NCBI GenBank assembly: GCA_027023265.1
Contig: JALVVV010000049.1
Coordinates: 62,001-126,000 of the forward strand
From: DHVE2 group archaeon
GTDB lineage: Archaea; Thermoplasmatota; Thermoplasmata; Thermoplasmatales; Aciduliprofundaceae
Length of the DNA stretch: 64,000 nucleotides
Direction: 5' to 3'
How positions within the stretch are numbered: the first letter of the stretch is position 1; each line of letters begins with the position of its first letter. Below, one piece after another: positions 38,762 to 49,128 of the stretch. The position numbers and the translations under genes were made by a program. The notes below the pieces were generated by a model. The model saw only the letters and a list, made by a program, of their open reading frames with translations, searched no databases and was not told where the DNA came from.

Positions 38762-38863
38762 GCATATCACCTGCGGGGATAAATGAATTTCACGATAAAA
38801 ATCTTTGCTTATTGCAGAAATGTACATATCCTTGCATGCTATACCCCTATCAAGGTGATAACC

Positions 38864-41284
38864 ATGCCACCAAAGAATTATAAAGCAATGAGTGCGGAAG
38901 AAACACTCAGGGACCTCAACACTTCGCTGGAAAGGGGTCTCAGCGAAGAAGAGGCAAAAAAGAGACTGGAGAAATACGGATACAACGAGATTCCAGAAAA
39001 GAAAAAGAACCCCATTTTAAAGTTCCTTTCATATTTCTGGGGACCTATTCCCTGGATGATAGAAATCGCTGCAATACTGTCCATAGTGGTGCAACACTGG
39101 GAAGATTTCTGGATTATATTATCTCTGCTCCTGCTCAACGCTGTTGTGGGATTCTGGGAAGAGAAAAAAGCTGAAGATGTAATGGAATTCCTGAAGAGCA
39201 AAATGGCAGTGAGGGCAAGGGTACTGCGCGACGGAAAGTGGAAAGTCATACCCGGAAGAGAAATCGTGCCGGGAGATATCATCAGAATAAGAATGGGTGA
39301 CATAATCCCCGCGGACATAAAATTATTGGAAGGTGAGTACCTGAGCGTTGACCAGTCCGCACTTACAGGAGAATCTCTACCAGTTAGCAAAAAGGTCGGG
39401 GAAATCGTGTTCTCTGGCACAATAGTAAAGAAGGGTGAAATGACCGGTGTGGTCACAGCTACGGGAATGAACACGTATTTCGGAAAAACCGTAAAATTGG
39501 TGGAGGATGCAAAAACAGTAAGCTCTTTCCAGAAAATGATAGTAAAAGTGGGCAATTACCTTATAATACTCGCTTTGATATTAGTTGCAGCGGTTTTCTT
39601 CGTGGCACTTTACAGGCACGAGAGCATACTTGAAACCCTCAGGTTTAGCCTTGTGCTCACCGTCGCCGCAATTCCCGCAGCTATGCCCGCGGTGCTGTCG
39701 GTAACCATGGCAGTCGGTGCTTACAACCTCGCCAAAAAGAAGGCAATTGTCAGAAAACTCACGGCAATAGACGAGCTCGCGGGAGTGGATATACTCTGTT
39801 CTGACAAAACGGGTACTCTAACACAAAACAAGCTTACACCTGGGGATCCTGTGAGTTTCGGCAACTTTGAAAGAGAAGATACCATTTTTTACGGCGCACT
39901 TGCATCAAGGGAAGAGGACAATGACCCGATAGATATGGCCATTCTGAACTCCCTTGAAAAATACGGTCTAAAAGAGAAAATTTCGAAATACAAGCAGACG
40001 AGCTTCGTGCCATTTGATCCTGTGAGAAAGAGAACTGAGGCTGAAGTGGAAATAGACGGCAAAAAGTTCTGGGTTTCAAAGGGAGCACCACAGGTAATAA
40101 TGAGCATGTGCAAAATGAGCGATGATGATAGAGAAAAAGCGGAGAAAATAGTTGAGGGATACGCCAAGCATGGGTTCAGGACCCTGGGTGTGGCCATAAA
40201 AGAAGAAGACACATGGAAATTTGTGGGTATAATTCCTCTGTTTGACCCCCCACGCAACGACGCTCCGCAAGCAATCAAGGCCATCAAGTTCATGGGCGTT
40301 AAAGTCAAGATGGTAACCGGAGACCACGGCTCCATTGCAAAGCACATAGGCGAGATGCTGGGTATCGGAAAGAAAGTAGTATCCATGAGAGAACTGGAAG
40401 AATTGAGGAAAAAAGGAAGAGATGTTGCTACGGTTGTTGAGAACGCAGACATATTTGCGGAGGTGTTTCCAGAGCACAAGTTTGAAATCGTAGACGCACT
40501 GCAAAAGAAAGGACACCTGGTCGCCATGACAGGAGACGGGGTAAACGACGCTCCGGCTTTGAAGAAAGCTGACTGCGGCATTGCCGTTAGCGGAGCAACG
40601 GATGCTGCAAGAGCCGCGGCCGCCGTGGCATTGCTGGAACCGGGATTGACAGTTATAGCTGATGCTATTAAAGAGGCACGCAAAATATTTGCAAGAATGG
40701 AAAGTTACGTCATTTACCGCATAACCGAGACAATAAGAGTGCTTTTCTTCATCACGCTGTCTATTATGATTTTCAACTTCTATCCCATAAACGCACTCAT
40801 GATTGTCATGCTGGCACTTCTAAACGACGTGCCAATCCTGGCAATTGCCTATGACAACGTCAACGTTCACGACAAACCGGTGAAGTGGCACATGCACAAG
40901 GTCATCATACTGTCAAGCATACTGGGAATAGGTGGTGTGGTAAGCTCCTTCCTGCTGTTCTACATAGCCAAGGATTACCTCATGCTAAGCGCAGCAGCAA
41001 TACAGACCTTCGTGTTCCTGAAATTAGCGGTGGAAGGTCATCTAACGATATTCGTGTCCAGAACTGAGAAGCACCTGTGGTCCAAGCCATTGCCCAGCGG
41101 AGCGCTATTCTGGGCAGCAGTGATTACAAAGTTGATAGCAACAGCCATAGCAGGATTCGGATTGCTCGTGGCCCCGATAAGCTGGTGGCTCATTGGAGTG
41201 ATTTGGGCATGGGCACTCACATGGATGTTCGTCCTCGACCAGTTGAAAGTCTGGTACGTGAAATCAACGAAGTCCATGTACTGA
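38864..41284 (+). CDS. P-type proton ATPase (plasma-membrane H+-ATPase type)
   Basis: CSDKTGTLTQNKL, VKMVTGDHGSIAKHIGEMLGIG, MTGDGVNDAPALKKADCGIAVSGATDAARAAA; start MPPKNYK. Confidence 0.93.
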   Translation: MPPKNYKAMSAEETLRDLNTSLERGLSEEEAKKRLEKYGYNEIPEKKKNPILKFLSYFWGPIPWMIEIAAILSIVVQHWEDFWIILSLLLLNAVVGFWEEKKAEDVMEFLKSKMAVRARVLRDGKWKVIPGREIVPGDIIRIRMGDIIPADIKLLEGEYLSVDQSALTGESLPVSKKVGEIVFSGTIVKKGEMTGVVTATGMNTYFGKTVKLVEDAKTVSSFQKMIVKVGNYLIILALILVAAVFFVALYRHESILETLRFSLVLTVAAIPAAMPAVLSVTMAVGAYNLAKKKAIVRKLTAIDELAGVDILCSDKTGTLTQNKLTPGDPVSFGNFEREDTIFYGALASREEDNDPIDMAILNSLEKYGLKEKISKYKQTSFVPFDPVRKRTEAEVEIDGKKFWVSKGAPQVIMSMCKMSDDDREKAEKIVEGYAKHGFRTLGVAIKEEDTWKFVGIIPLFDPPRNDAPQAIKAIKFMGVKVKMVTGDHGSIAKHIGEMLGIGKKVVSMRELEELRKKGRDVATVVENADIFAEVFPEHKFEIVDALQKKGHLVAMTGDGVNDAPALKKADCGIAVSGATDAARAAAAVALLEPGLTVIADAIKEARKIFARMESYVIYRITETIRVLFFITLSIMIFNFYPINALMIVMLALLNDVPILAIAYDNVNVHDKPVKWHMHKVIILSSILGIGGVVSSFLLFYIAKDYLMLSAAAIQTFVFLKLAVEGHLTIFVSRTEKHLWSKPLPSGALFWAAVITKLIATAIAGFGLLVAPISWWLIGVIWAWALTWMFVLDQLKVWYVKSTKSMY

Positions 41285-41363
41285 TTTTCTAATTTATTTT
41301 TTATTTTCATTTCTGGTTTAATGCGTGTAAAAACACATATACCACTTTTGCATATCTGCTCCC

Positions 41364-44300
41364 GTGAACACTGCAAAATTCGTAAACAGGGTAAAAGAAC
41401 TCACGCGACTATCATCAAATCTTGAAAAAGTAAGGAAGGGGGAAGGCAGGATTGTACTAATCGAAGGGGCTGCAGGAGTGGGCAAAACAGCGCTTGCCAG
41501 AAAATTCTTATCACAGGTGAAAGATGCTGAAATTCTTGGTGCAAGGGCAACAACAGATACGCGATACACACCATACCACCTGTTTACACAGGCACTCAAA
41601 AATTACGGAGACTTGCATTCAATAAAAATAGAACAGGAGAGAAGGAAAATAGAGGATTTAAGCCAGGACCTTGTTGTGCGCCCCAGAATGATTTTTGTGG
41701 ATGAAATAGAAAACGGAGCAGGGCGCTTTCTCTTCAATAATCTGACTGCAGAAGTGCCGGGCATTCACGTGGCAGTTAAAATGCCCGAAAAAAATCATAG
41801 CCTCTGGCTAACAGAGGCGCAAACAGAGATTCCAAGGGCCAGTCCAACTAACATAGAATTTGACATACTTCCAAAGATATACGACTTAACAGGAAAACAA
41901 AAAGAGAATGTTATTTTCATAGAAGATATTAACTACCTTATCTACGTGAATGGCATAGACCGGGTTGTGGAGTTCCTACATTCTCTATATTCATTCGCAG
42001 GTGGAAAAAACATAGTAATCGTATCAGGCCATTCAGAACATCTTGATGATGAAGAAAAGAGCAAGTTATTCTCATGCTTTGACGAGATTGTTTCTCTGGA
42101 TATACACTACGAAAGGGAAACAAAAACACTATTTTTCGTTTCCAGCATAGATGATATCAATTCACAAAACACGGTAATTTACACTTCCAAGAAAGGAATT
42201 AAAGGTAAGAGAATTGGTGAGCCGCCACTCACCCCTCATCGCTTAGATTTTGAAATATATGAGAGCGTAATCCAAGAAATCGAAAATGGAAAAGATGTGA
42301 TTTTAGACTGTATACCGTACTTAATTCATTACCACGGCGTGAGAAAGATATACATTTGGCTAAAATCCGTAGCCGATTTTGCTGCAGTCAAAGGCAGAAG
42401 GATTTACGTGGGTACCACCGGTTTAAGTGAACACAACATAGATGTGCTCAAAAACATAGTGGATGTCTCGAACATAGAGAAGAAAACTTCTTACGAAGAG
42501 TTGGACGAGACAAGCGCAATCAAGTTTTATGATTACATTCTCGGTTTTCTTGAGTACAACTCAAAGAAAGTAATGGAAGTCATTTTTCTCGAGGACCTTC
42601 AATGGGCTGACAAAAGCTCCTTAGAACTGCTTCTTTACCTTGCGAGAAACATTGGAAGAAGCCGCATATTTATCATTGCCACATATCGCGGTCATGATTT
42701 GGTTAGCGACGAGGAGGCATCTGAACTAATAGAGAATATTCAAAATCTCGATACTGCTGATTTAATACGTTTAAGGAACCTTACAAAAGACAGTATCCAC
42801 GAACTCTTAAAAAGTGTTAACCCCGAAATTTCAGAAGGGGATGTGGAGTACATCTTCGAAAAAAGCGAGGGAAATCCACTTCTGGCGCTGACAATTCTCG
42901 ACCAAATAGACAAGGAAGATATCAGGGTTCCGGAAACAATACGGGAAAGTGTGGAGATACAGTTAGATAAACTTGACGATAGAACTCTTCACTTTTTGAC
43001 CTACCTCGCAGTAATTGGAGACATGGTTCCTACATATATTCTGGATAAAGTGTATCCAAAATGGAGAGAACGTATAAAGAAAGTGGAAGGGAAATTTGTA
43101 AAGTTGAACGAAGACCACGTGGAATTCACGTACAGCATATATAGAGAAATCATTTACAAACTTACATCCAAGGACACAAGAACGGACATTCATAGAGAGA
43201 TTGCAGAAGTCTATGAAAAGATGGGAGATGTAGCGCGTGCAGCCAATAACTACTACTTTGCAGGAGATGTACGAGCACTTAATCTACTAAAGAAAGCGGC
43301 GGAGGCAAGCATAAGGGACCTGGCAATAAGAGATGCCGTGGATTATTGCAAGATGGCACTGGACATTGCCAAGAAATACAAATTGAAAGAAGAAATAATC
43401 CAGATATACGAAAGAACCGGTGATTACTACAGAATGACTGGGGAGTATCAAAAGGCAATAGAAATGTATGAAAGCACGCTTAGGGAAGGAAATCCCAACA
43501 CGGTATCGATAGGCACAAAGATAGGAGAATGTTACGAGCGACTTGGCAACTACGATAAAGCATATGTGATACTACAAAAGTACCTGCAAATAGCAAGTGG
43601 GCTGGAGAAAGGAAGGATTACTGGTAAAATAGGCATAATAAAATGGCACATAGGGGAATTCGAAGAGGCTCGCACGTACCTGGAAGAATACCTCAAAGTT
43701 GCAAAGAAGTACAACAGTCTGGAAGACGAAGCTGAAGCTTACAGAAACATAGCAATAATATTCTATTACTATTCAAAGTACGATGAAGCTCTGGGATATG
43801 CTAAAAAAGCGCTTAGCAAAGCAATAGAATCTGGAAAATACGATATAATTGCAAATTCGTACAATGTAATTGGCGTTATATACAACCACAAGCATATGAT
43901 TGATGAGGCCCTGGAGTACTTCAAAAAATATCTGGACATAGCGGAAAAGATGGGAAACTATGACTATATATCCAAAGCTTACAACAACCTTGCACTCATT
44001 TACGACTACAAAGGCAATTTCGCCCTGGCAAAGAGCTATTATCTGCGTTCCCTTGAGATGAACTTCAAGCTTGGTAATAAAAGAGACCTGTCAATCTCAT
44101 ACAACAACGTGGCAGTTATAGAAAGCGAGTACGGGGACATTATGAAAGCCATTGAATACCTTAAAAAGAGCCTGAAATATGCCTCAGAAATTGGTGACAC
44201 TTACAACCTGTGCGGCTCCTACATAAATCTGGGCTCATTTTACATGCAGGCAAGGTATTACGAGGAGGCTATTAATTCCCTTAAAAGCGCAATAAAGATA

Positions 44301-44843
44301 GCAGAAAGGGAGGACTACTTCTCATCACTGGTGGGCTCGTACTCCCTGATGACTAAAATTCACGTAGAATTAGGAAAAATAAGTGATGCTGAAAAATACC
44401 TGAAACTCGCTGAAAAATACGTGGGAAAGTCTGAAGATATATACGACAAGCTCACGTTCTTAGAAATAAAAATAGATTATCTAATTGCTGAAAACAGAAT
44501 AAACGAGGCTGAAGATTTACTGGAAGATTCTATAAAGATAGCAATGGAACTGAAAGACGACAACGAACTGAACATTTTGGACGAGTACCGGGCAAGGATA
44601 AGATGCGTTCGTGGAGACTACAACACATCCGAGATTTACTTTGAAAGAGTTATTGAATATCTAAAAATCAAAAACAGAAAAAAACAGTTGGCGGAAGCAT
44701 ACAGATATTACGCAGAATGCCTGGAAAATTACAGAAAATATGACGCTAAGAAGTACTATCAACTGGCACACACACTTTACAAATCCCTGAACAACCAGAG
44801 ATGGGCCGAGGAAATAGAGAAAAAGCTGGAAAACATTAAATAA
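41364..44843 (+). CDS. AAA ATPase with inserted DUF835-like repeats and TPR array
   Basis: GAAGVGKTALARKF, IFLEDLQWADKSSLELLLYL, then about 10 TPR-like units. Confidence 0.85.
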   Translation: MNTAKFVNRVKELTRLSSNLEKVRKGEGRIVLIEGAAGVGKTALARKFLSQVKDAEILGARATTDTRYTPYHLFTQALKNYGDLHSIKIEQERRKIEDLSQDLVVRPRMIFVDEIENGAGRFLFNNLTAEVPGIHVAVKMPEKNHSLWLTEAQTEIPRASPTNIEFDILPKIYDLTGKQKENVIFIEDINYLIYVNGIDRVVEFLHSLYSFAGGKNIVIVSGHSEHLDDEEKSKLFSCFDEIVSLDIHYERETKTLFFVSSIDDINSQNTVIYTSKKGIKGKRIGEPPLTPHRLDFEIYESVIQEIENGKDVILDCIPYLIHYHGVRKIYIWLKSVADFAAVKGRRIYVGTTGLSEHNIDVLKNIVDVSNIEKKTSYEELDETSAIKFYDYILGFLEYNSKKVMEVIFLEDLQWADKSSLELLLYLARNIGRSRIFIIATYRGHDLVSDEEASELIENIQNLDTADLIRLRNLTKDSIHELLKSVNPEISEGDVEYIFEKSEGNPLLALTILDQIDKEDIRVPETIRESVEIQLDKLDDRTLHFLTYLAVIGDMVPTYILDKVYPKWRERIKKVEGKFVKLNEDHVEFTYSIYREIIYKLTSKDTRTDIHREIAEVYEKMGDVARAANNYYFAGDVRALNLLKKAAEASIRDLAIRDAVDYCKMALDIAKKYKLKEEIIQIYERTGDYYRMTGEYQKAIEMYESTLREGNPNTVSIGTKIGECYERLGNYDKAYVILQKYLQIASGLEKGRITGKIGIIKWHIGEFEEARTYLEEYLKVAKKYNSLEDEAEAYRNIAIIFYYYSKYDEALGYAKKALSKAIESGKYDIIANSYNVIGVIYNHKHMIDEALEYFKKYLDIAEKMGNYDYISKAYNNLALIYDYKGNFALAKSYYLRSLEMNFKLGNKRDLSISYNNVAVIESEYGDIMKAIEYLKKSLKYASEIGDTYNLCGSYINLGSFYMQARYYEEAINSLKSAIKIAEREDYFSSLVGSYSLMTKIHVELGKISDAEKYLKLAEKYVGKSEDIYDKLTFLEIKIDYLIAENRINEAEDLLEDSIKIAMELKDDNELNILDEYRARIRCVRGDYNTSEIYFERVIEYLKIKNRKKQLAEAYRYYAECLENYRKYDAKKYYQLAHTLYKSLNNQRWAEEIEKKLENIK

Positions 44844-44898
44844 TTGATAAAAAGTTAATAAAGTTAGTATAATCATTTCAAGAAAGAGGCGGAAAATT

Positions 44899-45417
44899 AT
44901 GAAAGTGGCTCTTACAGGCACGCCCGGAACCGGCAAAAGCAGTATTTCGGGAATATTATCTAAAAAGTATAAGGTAATTCATCTCGGAGACATCACAGAG
45001 GCAAGAGTGGAATACGATGATACTCGCGATTCTTACGTTGTAGACACCGACATGTTAAGAAATAAAGTAGATGGCATAAAAGATGAGGAAATCATCATAG
45101 TAGAAGGACATTACGCACACGACATGGCGGTGGACATGGTAATAGTGCTGAGATGCCATCCTGATGTTTTGAAAAACAGATTAGAAAAGAGAGGATACAA
45201 AGCAAGTAAGATTAGGGAGAACATGGAGGCAGAGGCCATGGGGATAATTGTAGATGAAGCGCTTGGCAGGTATCCAGAAAATAAAGTGTATGAAGTGGAT
45301 ACATCTAAGATAAATCCGGAAGAAGGTGCTGCCATTGTGGAGAAAATCATAAATGGAAGAGGAGAAGAATACCTGAAAAGAATAAGCTACATGGAGGAGA
45401 TTTTAAAATGGTACTGA
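44899..45417 (+). CDS. Adenylate kinase-like NMP kinase (Fap7/AK6 type)
   Basis: MKVALTGTPGTGKSSISGILSKKYKVIHLGDI; VEGHYAHDM. Confidence 0.9.
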   Translation: MKVALTGTPGTGKSSISGILSKKYKVIHLGDITEARVEYDDTRDSYVVDTDMLRNKVDGIKDEEIIIVEGHYAHDMAVDMVIVLRCHPDVLKNRLEKRGYKASKIRENMEAEAMGIIVDEALGRYPENKVYEVDTSKINPEEGAAIVEKIINGRGEEYLKRISYMEEILKWY

Positions 45418-45992
45418 ACAACTACAGGGCAAAGGTAGATGGCGTGCTAACCGCAATATCCATGCCGTTCATGAGATTGAGCCCAAATTCAATAACTGCC
45501 ATTTCTCTGCTCATCGCAATCCTGGCAGGGCTCTCTTACTATTTCAACATGCTAATACTTGCTTTTATCCTGATTGTCTTTTCAGCCATTCTCGATGCTG
45601 TGGACGGCAAAGTAGCAAGGATGAGAAAAATAGCATCTAAAAAGGGAGATTTCTTAGACCATGCCGTGGACAGGTACGCTGATACGGCGATATTGCTGGG
45701 CATAATGTTCAGCCAGTATGCAACCTTGTGGATTGGGGTGTTCGCACTGGTAGGCGTGTATCTAACAAGCTATATAGGTACCCAGGCACAGGCAATTGGA
45801 TTGCACAGAATATACGGGGGCATATTAGGACGAGCTGATAGACTGGTTATCCTCATGCTGCTCCCCATAGTACAGTTTTTATGGTGGGGCTACTATTTTT
45901 CGGTGACTGACTGGGTTCTGATAACCTTCGCAGTGCTTGGCAATATCACTGCTCTTCAGCGCTTTTATTCTGTTTGGAAGGCGCTTTCTTAG
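45408..45992 (+). CDS. CDP-alcohol phosphatidyltransferase
   Basis: DAVDGKVARMRKIASKKGDFLDHAVDRYADT signature. Confidence 0.92.
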   Translation: MVLNNYRAKVDGVLTAISMPFMRLSPNSITAISLLIAILAGLSYYFNMLILAFILIVFSAILDAVDGKVARMRKIASKKGDFLDHAVDRYADTAILLGIMFSQYATLWIGVFALVGVYLTSYIGTQAQAIGLHRIYGGILGRADRLVILMLLPIVQFLWWGYYFSVTDWVLITFAVLGNITALQRFYSVWKALS

Positions 45993-47010
45993 ATTTTGAT
46001 TCTTTCTTTATTTTGTAATACAGTAGCGGGTGAGTCATCCATTTTTTCTCGCACAGTTTATCCTTAACCACGTGCTTGACACATAGCCCGTTAGCCTGCA
46101 TAGTGGCACATTTGGGAACCGAGTACTCTTTTCCGGAAATCTCCCCAGTTATGTGCTTTATCTGGTATTCAGTTATATCTTTTCTAAAATCAGGCACGGT
46201 AGCAAATATGCTTAGTATATCATCGTTGCTCATTCCAATCTTGTGAAGAAAAGCGACCATGGAGAACCTTGCTTCGTGGGACACATTAATTCCCTGCTTA
46301 ATTTTATTGATAATAGTTTTCATACATGGTGGAAAAGCATCTGCATCTACTTTTCCAAGGTCAAAGGAGGTGTAATTGGAAACGTATTCATCTTTTAAAT
46401 TTTCCAGTTCCCGAAGCTCATCTTTCACGTATTTTTCAATGTACTTACCATATTCCTTCTGGGACTCTACCTCATTCACAAACCGCTCCACAAACGCCTC
46501 CCGTATTAGCAATACAAAATCATGCCTGTTTATTGGTAACCAGCCACGGTTCACCTGCTGCTTTATAAGCCTGAACCTTTCATCACTGAAATTCTTTGCA
46601 TACTTTATGAAGTCAATAAAATGTATAACGTAGCCATTCTCATCGTTCCTGAAACGTATTTCAAAAGTACTTGCAATAAGGTCAATGTCCTCCGGCACCT
46701 CTGTTAAACTCTTCACCAATTTATCGCGCTCAACATTTGCAAATCTCCGTATTACAAGAGGATCATCGAGAGCAATAAGTATTAGTTTGGCAACGAAAAA
46801 AGATAGAAATATCACCTTTTGTCCGCTCTCCCTCGCAATTGAGGGCATGGTCACAGGCTCTCCAGTTATCGATGACCTCACCCTCAAAAAACCAAGAGCC
46901 CGAGCATCTTCGTAAATCTCAGATGTGAACAGCTCGTCAAGGGATATTCCACTTAATATATTCCTTGCCTCAGGAAGAAATGGATATCTTGCCAGCATAA
47001 GCAGCGACAT
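45946..47010 (-). CDS. priL: DNA primase large subunit PriL
   Basis: C-terminal Fe-S region VPKCATMQANGLCVKHVVKDKLCEKKWMTHPLLYY. Confidence 0.85.
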   Translation of the reverse strand: MSLLMLARYPFLPEARNILSGISLDELFTSEIYEDARALGFLRVRSSITGEPVTMPSIARESGQKVIFLSFFVAKLILIALDDPLVIRRFANVERDKLVKSLTEVPEDIDLIASTFEIRFRNDENGYVIHFIDFIKYAKNFSDERFRLIKQQVNRGWLPINRHDFVLLIREAFVERFVNEVESQKEYGKYIEKYVKDELRELENLKDEYVSNYTSFDLGKVDADAFPPCMKTIINKIKQGINVSHEARFSMVAFLHKIGMSNDDILSIFATVPDFRKDITEYQIKHITGEISGKEYSVPKCATMQANGLCVKHVVKDKLCEKKWMTHPLLYYKIKKESKSKKAPSKQNKSAEEQ

Positions 47011-47014
47011 TCAG

Positions 47015-47087
47015 GGCCGGGACCGGGATTTGAACCCGGGTCAGGGGATCCACAGTCCCCCAGGATAGCCCCTACCCTATCCCGGCC
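47015..47087 (-). tRNA. tRNA-His (GTG anticodon)
   Basis: GGCCGGGATAGGGTAGGGGCTATCCTGGGGGACTGTGGATCCCC...GGTTCAAATCCCGGTCCCGGCC; loop CTGTGGA; G-1 appears encoded. Confidence 0.93.
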
Positions 47088-47210
47088 ATTGCAGTGGGGA
47101 ATGTAAAAACATACTTATATCTTTTTCCCAGGTAAGCCATGATGTATAACATAAAAACAGCCAATAGCAAAAATAAAAAGATAGAGAATCAGAACAACTC
47201 ACTGCGTATT

Positions 47211-47705
47211 CTACTCTCTATTTCCCTGATTCTTTATGTATTCAATTATTCCACCAGCCTTTATTATGTCCATCACGTATCCTTCAAATGGTGGAAATCT
47301 CACCTCAAATCCCTTGGTTTTGTTTGTGATCACTCCATTTTCTATGTCAACCTCAACCTCATCTCCCGCATCAAATTTGTCAATATCCTCTTTCTTGAGG
47401 GTTATGGCTGGCAATCCGAGGTTTATGCAATTCCTGTAATATATTCTGGCAAAACTCTCCGCAATGATAGCTTTTATACCCGCAGCCTTAAGGCACTTCA
47501 CAGCCTGTTCCCTGGAAGAGCCGTACCCCCAGTTTGTACCTGCAACTATAACATCGCCCTCTTTCACATTCTTTGCGAAATTGGGATCAAGATCTTCAAG
47601 AGCGTGGGATGCCATCTCCTCATCACTCATAATCTTGTAAGTGTATTTACCCGGGAATATAACATCGGTGTTCACATCATTTCCGTACTTCCATACCTTT
47701 CCCAT
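47211..47705 (-). CDS. leuD: 3-isopropylmalate dehydratase/homoaconitase-family small subunit
   Basis: GTNWGYGSSREQAVKCLKAAGIKAIIAESFARIYYRNCINLGLP. Confidence 0.9.
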   Translation of the reverse strand: MGKVWKYGNDVNTDVIFPGKYTYKIMSDEEMASHALEDLDPNFAKNVKEGDVIVAGTNWGYGSSREQAVKCLKAAGIKAIIAESFARIYYRNCINLGLPAITLKKEDIDKFDAGDEVEVDIENGVITNKTKGFEVRFPPFEGYVMDIIKAGGIIEYIKNQGNRE

Positions 47706-48962
47706 TTAAAGCACCTCCCTCGGATCTGCAATTCTGCCCTTCAAAGCGGTGGCCGCTGCCGTAGCAGGGGAACCAAGATATATTTCAGCATTTGGATTAC
47801 CCATTCTCCCTTTGAAATTGCGGTTTGCGGTGCTCAAGCACTTTTCCCCATCTGCCAAAACTCCCTCGTGAGCTCCAAGGCATGGACCACATCCGGGATT
47901 CATAACCATAGCGCCTGCATCTGCAAGGGTCCTCAATATACCCTTTTCATCAGCTTCTCTCCACACCTCCCAGGAAGCGGGGAACACCAGCATTCTCACG
48001 TCTGGATGGATTCTCTTGCCCTTGAGTATCCTGGCAGCTATTTCCAAGTCCTCGACTCTCCCATTAGTGCATGTTCCCAGGAAAACCTGGTTAATCTCTA
48101 TATCTTCCGCCTTGTCTATGTCATGCACATTGTCAACAGTATGGGGAAACGCAATCTTTGGAACCAAATCCGACGCGTCATATTCGTACCTTCTCTCGTA
48201 ATTAGCGTCCTCGTCTGGATGGAAGACCTTGTAAGGAGCCTTCTTCCTCTCCTTTATGTACTCCTCCGTTTTCTTATCTGCCTCTATTATTCCATTTTTT
48301 GCACCCATCTCTGCGCTCATGTTGGTGAGAACCATACGCGATGCTATTGTCATATCCCTTATCGTCTCTCCCTTGAACTCAACAGCTTTGTAAACCGCTC
48401 CTCCAGCAGTAACATCTCCAATTATGTGCAGAGCGAGGTCCTTTGCAAACACGCCTTTTGGTAGCTTCCCATTAACTATTATCTCGTAGCTCTCTGGAAC
48501 TCTCAGCCATATCTTGCCAGTTGCCCATATGGCTGCAACTTCGCTTCTTCCTATTCCAGCTGCAAAAGCTCCAAATGCCCCGGGAGTTGTTGTATGGGAG
48601 TCTGCACCAACTATCACAGCACCTGGCAAATCGTAACCCTTCTCAGCCATAACTTGATGGCATATTCCTGTGTTCATATCCCAGAAATTAACAATTCCCT
48701 GCTCCTTAACAAAGTTTCGTATGCTCCTGTGATTATTGGCGTATTCAGCTGTTGGCGGAGGTACTGTGTGGTCGAGTATTATAACCACTTTTTCAGGGTC
48801 CCATACCTTCTTAACTCCAGTTTTTTTGAATTTCAAAAGTATAGCCGCAGAATTGTCGTGGCTCATCACCCAGGTTGGCTCAACGGTAACAATCTCTCCA
48901 GGTGCTACTTCTTTCTTACCAGCTTTGTTTGCCAAAATCTTTTCTGTAAGGGTCATCCCCAT
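47706..48962 (-). CDS. leuC: 3-isopropylmalate dehydratase/homoaconitase-family large subunit
   Basis: VGADSHTTTPGAFGAFAAGIGRSEVA, FLGTCTNGRVEDL, NPGCGPCLG. Confidence 0.92.
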   Translation of the reverse strand: MGMTLTEKILANKAGKKEVAPGEIVTVEPTWVMSHDNSAAILLKFKKTGVKKVWDPEKVVIILDHTVPPPTAEYANNHRSIRNFVKEQGIVNFWDMNTGICHQVMAEKGYDLPGAVIVGADSHTTTPGAFGAFAAGIGRSEVAAIWATGKIWLRVPESYEIIVNGKLPKGVFAKDLALHIIGDVTAGGAVYKAVEFKGETIRDMTIASRMVLTNMSAEMGAKNGIIEADKKTEEYIKERKKAPYKVFHPDEDANYERRYEYDASDLVPKIAFPHTVDNVHDIDKAEDIEINQVFLGTCTNGRVEDLEIAARILKGKRIHPDVRMLVFPASWEVWREADEKGILRTLADAGAMVMNPGCGPCLGAHEGVLADGEKCLSTANRNFKGRMGNPNAEIYLGSPATAAATALKGRIADPREVL

Positions 48963-49110
48963 GGTATCACCAGATTCTTAAACGCAAAGTCGTATATTAT
49001 CTTTCTTTTTATCACAACCTGAATATTGCTTACCATAGTTCAAATCAATAATTTAAAACGGGCAGGAAAATTTTAGAATATGATTACCACATAACATATA
49101 TATAGCTCAT

Positions 49111-49126
49111 TTGCATTAGCATGCAA
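49111..49126. promoter_or_regulatory. Palindrome TTGCATtagcATGCAA over the predicted transcription start of the MFS gene
   Basis: TATA-like acatatatata at about 49095; ATG at 49129. Confidence 0.4.
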
Positions 49127-49128
49127 TA

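Noticed and set aside
39889-40683. 264-aa minus ORF inside the P-type ATPase
   Set aside because: Antisense to a gene with all P-type ATPase motifs.
47139-48464. 441-aa plus-strand ORF
   Set aside because: Antisense to leuD/leuC, which have clear family motifs; low-complexity, non-protein-like composition.
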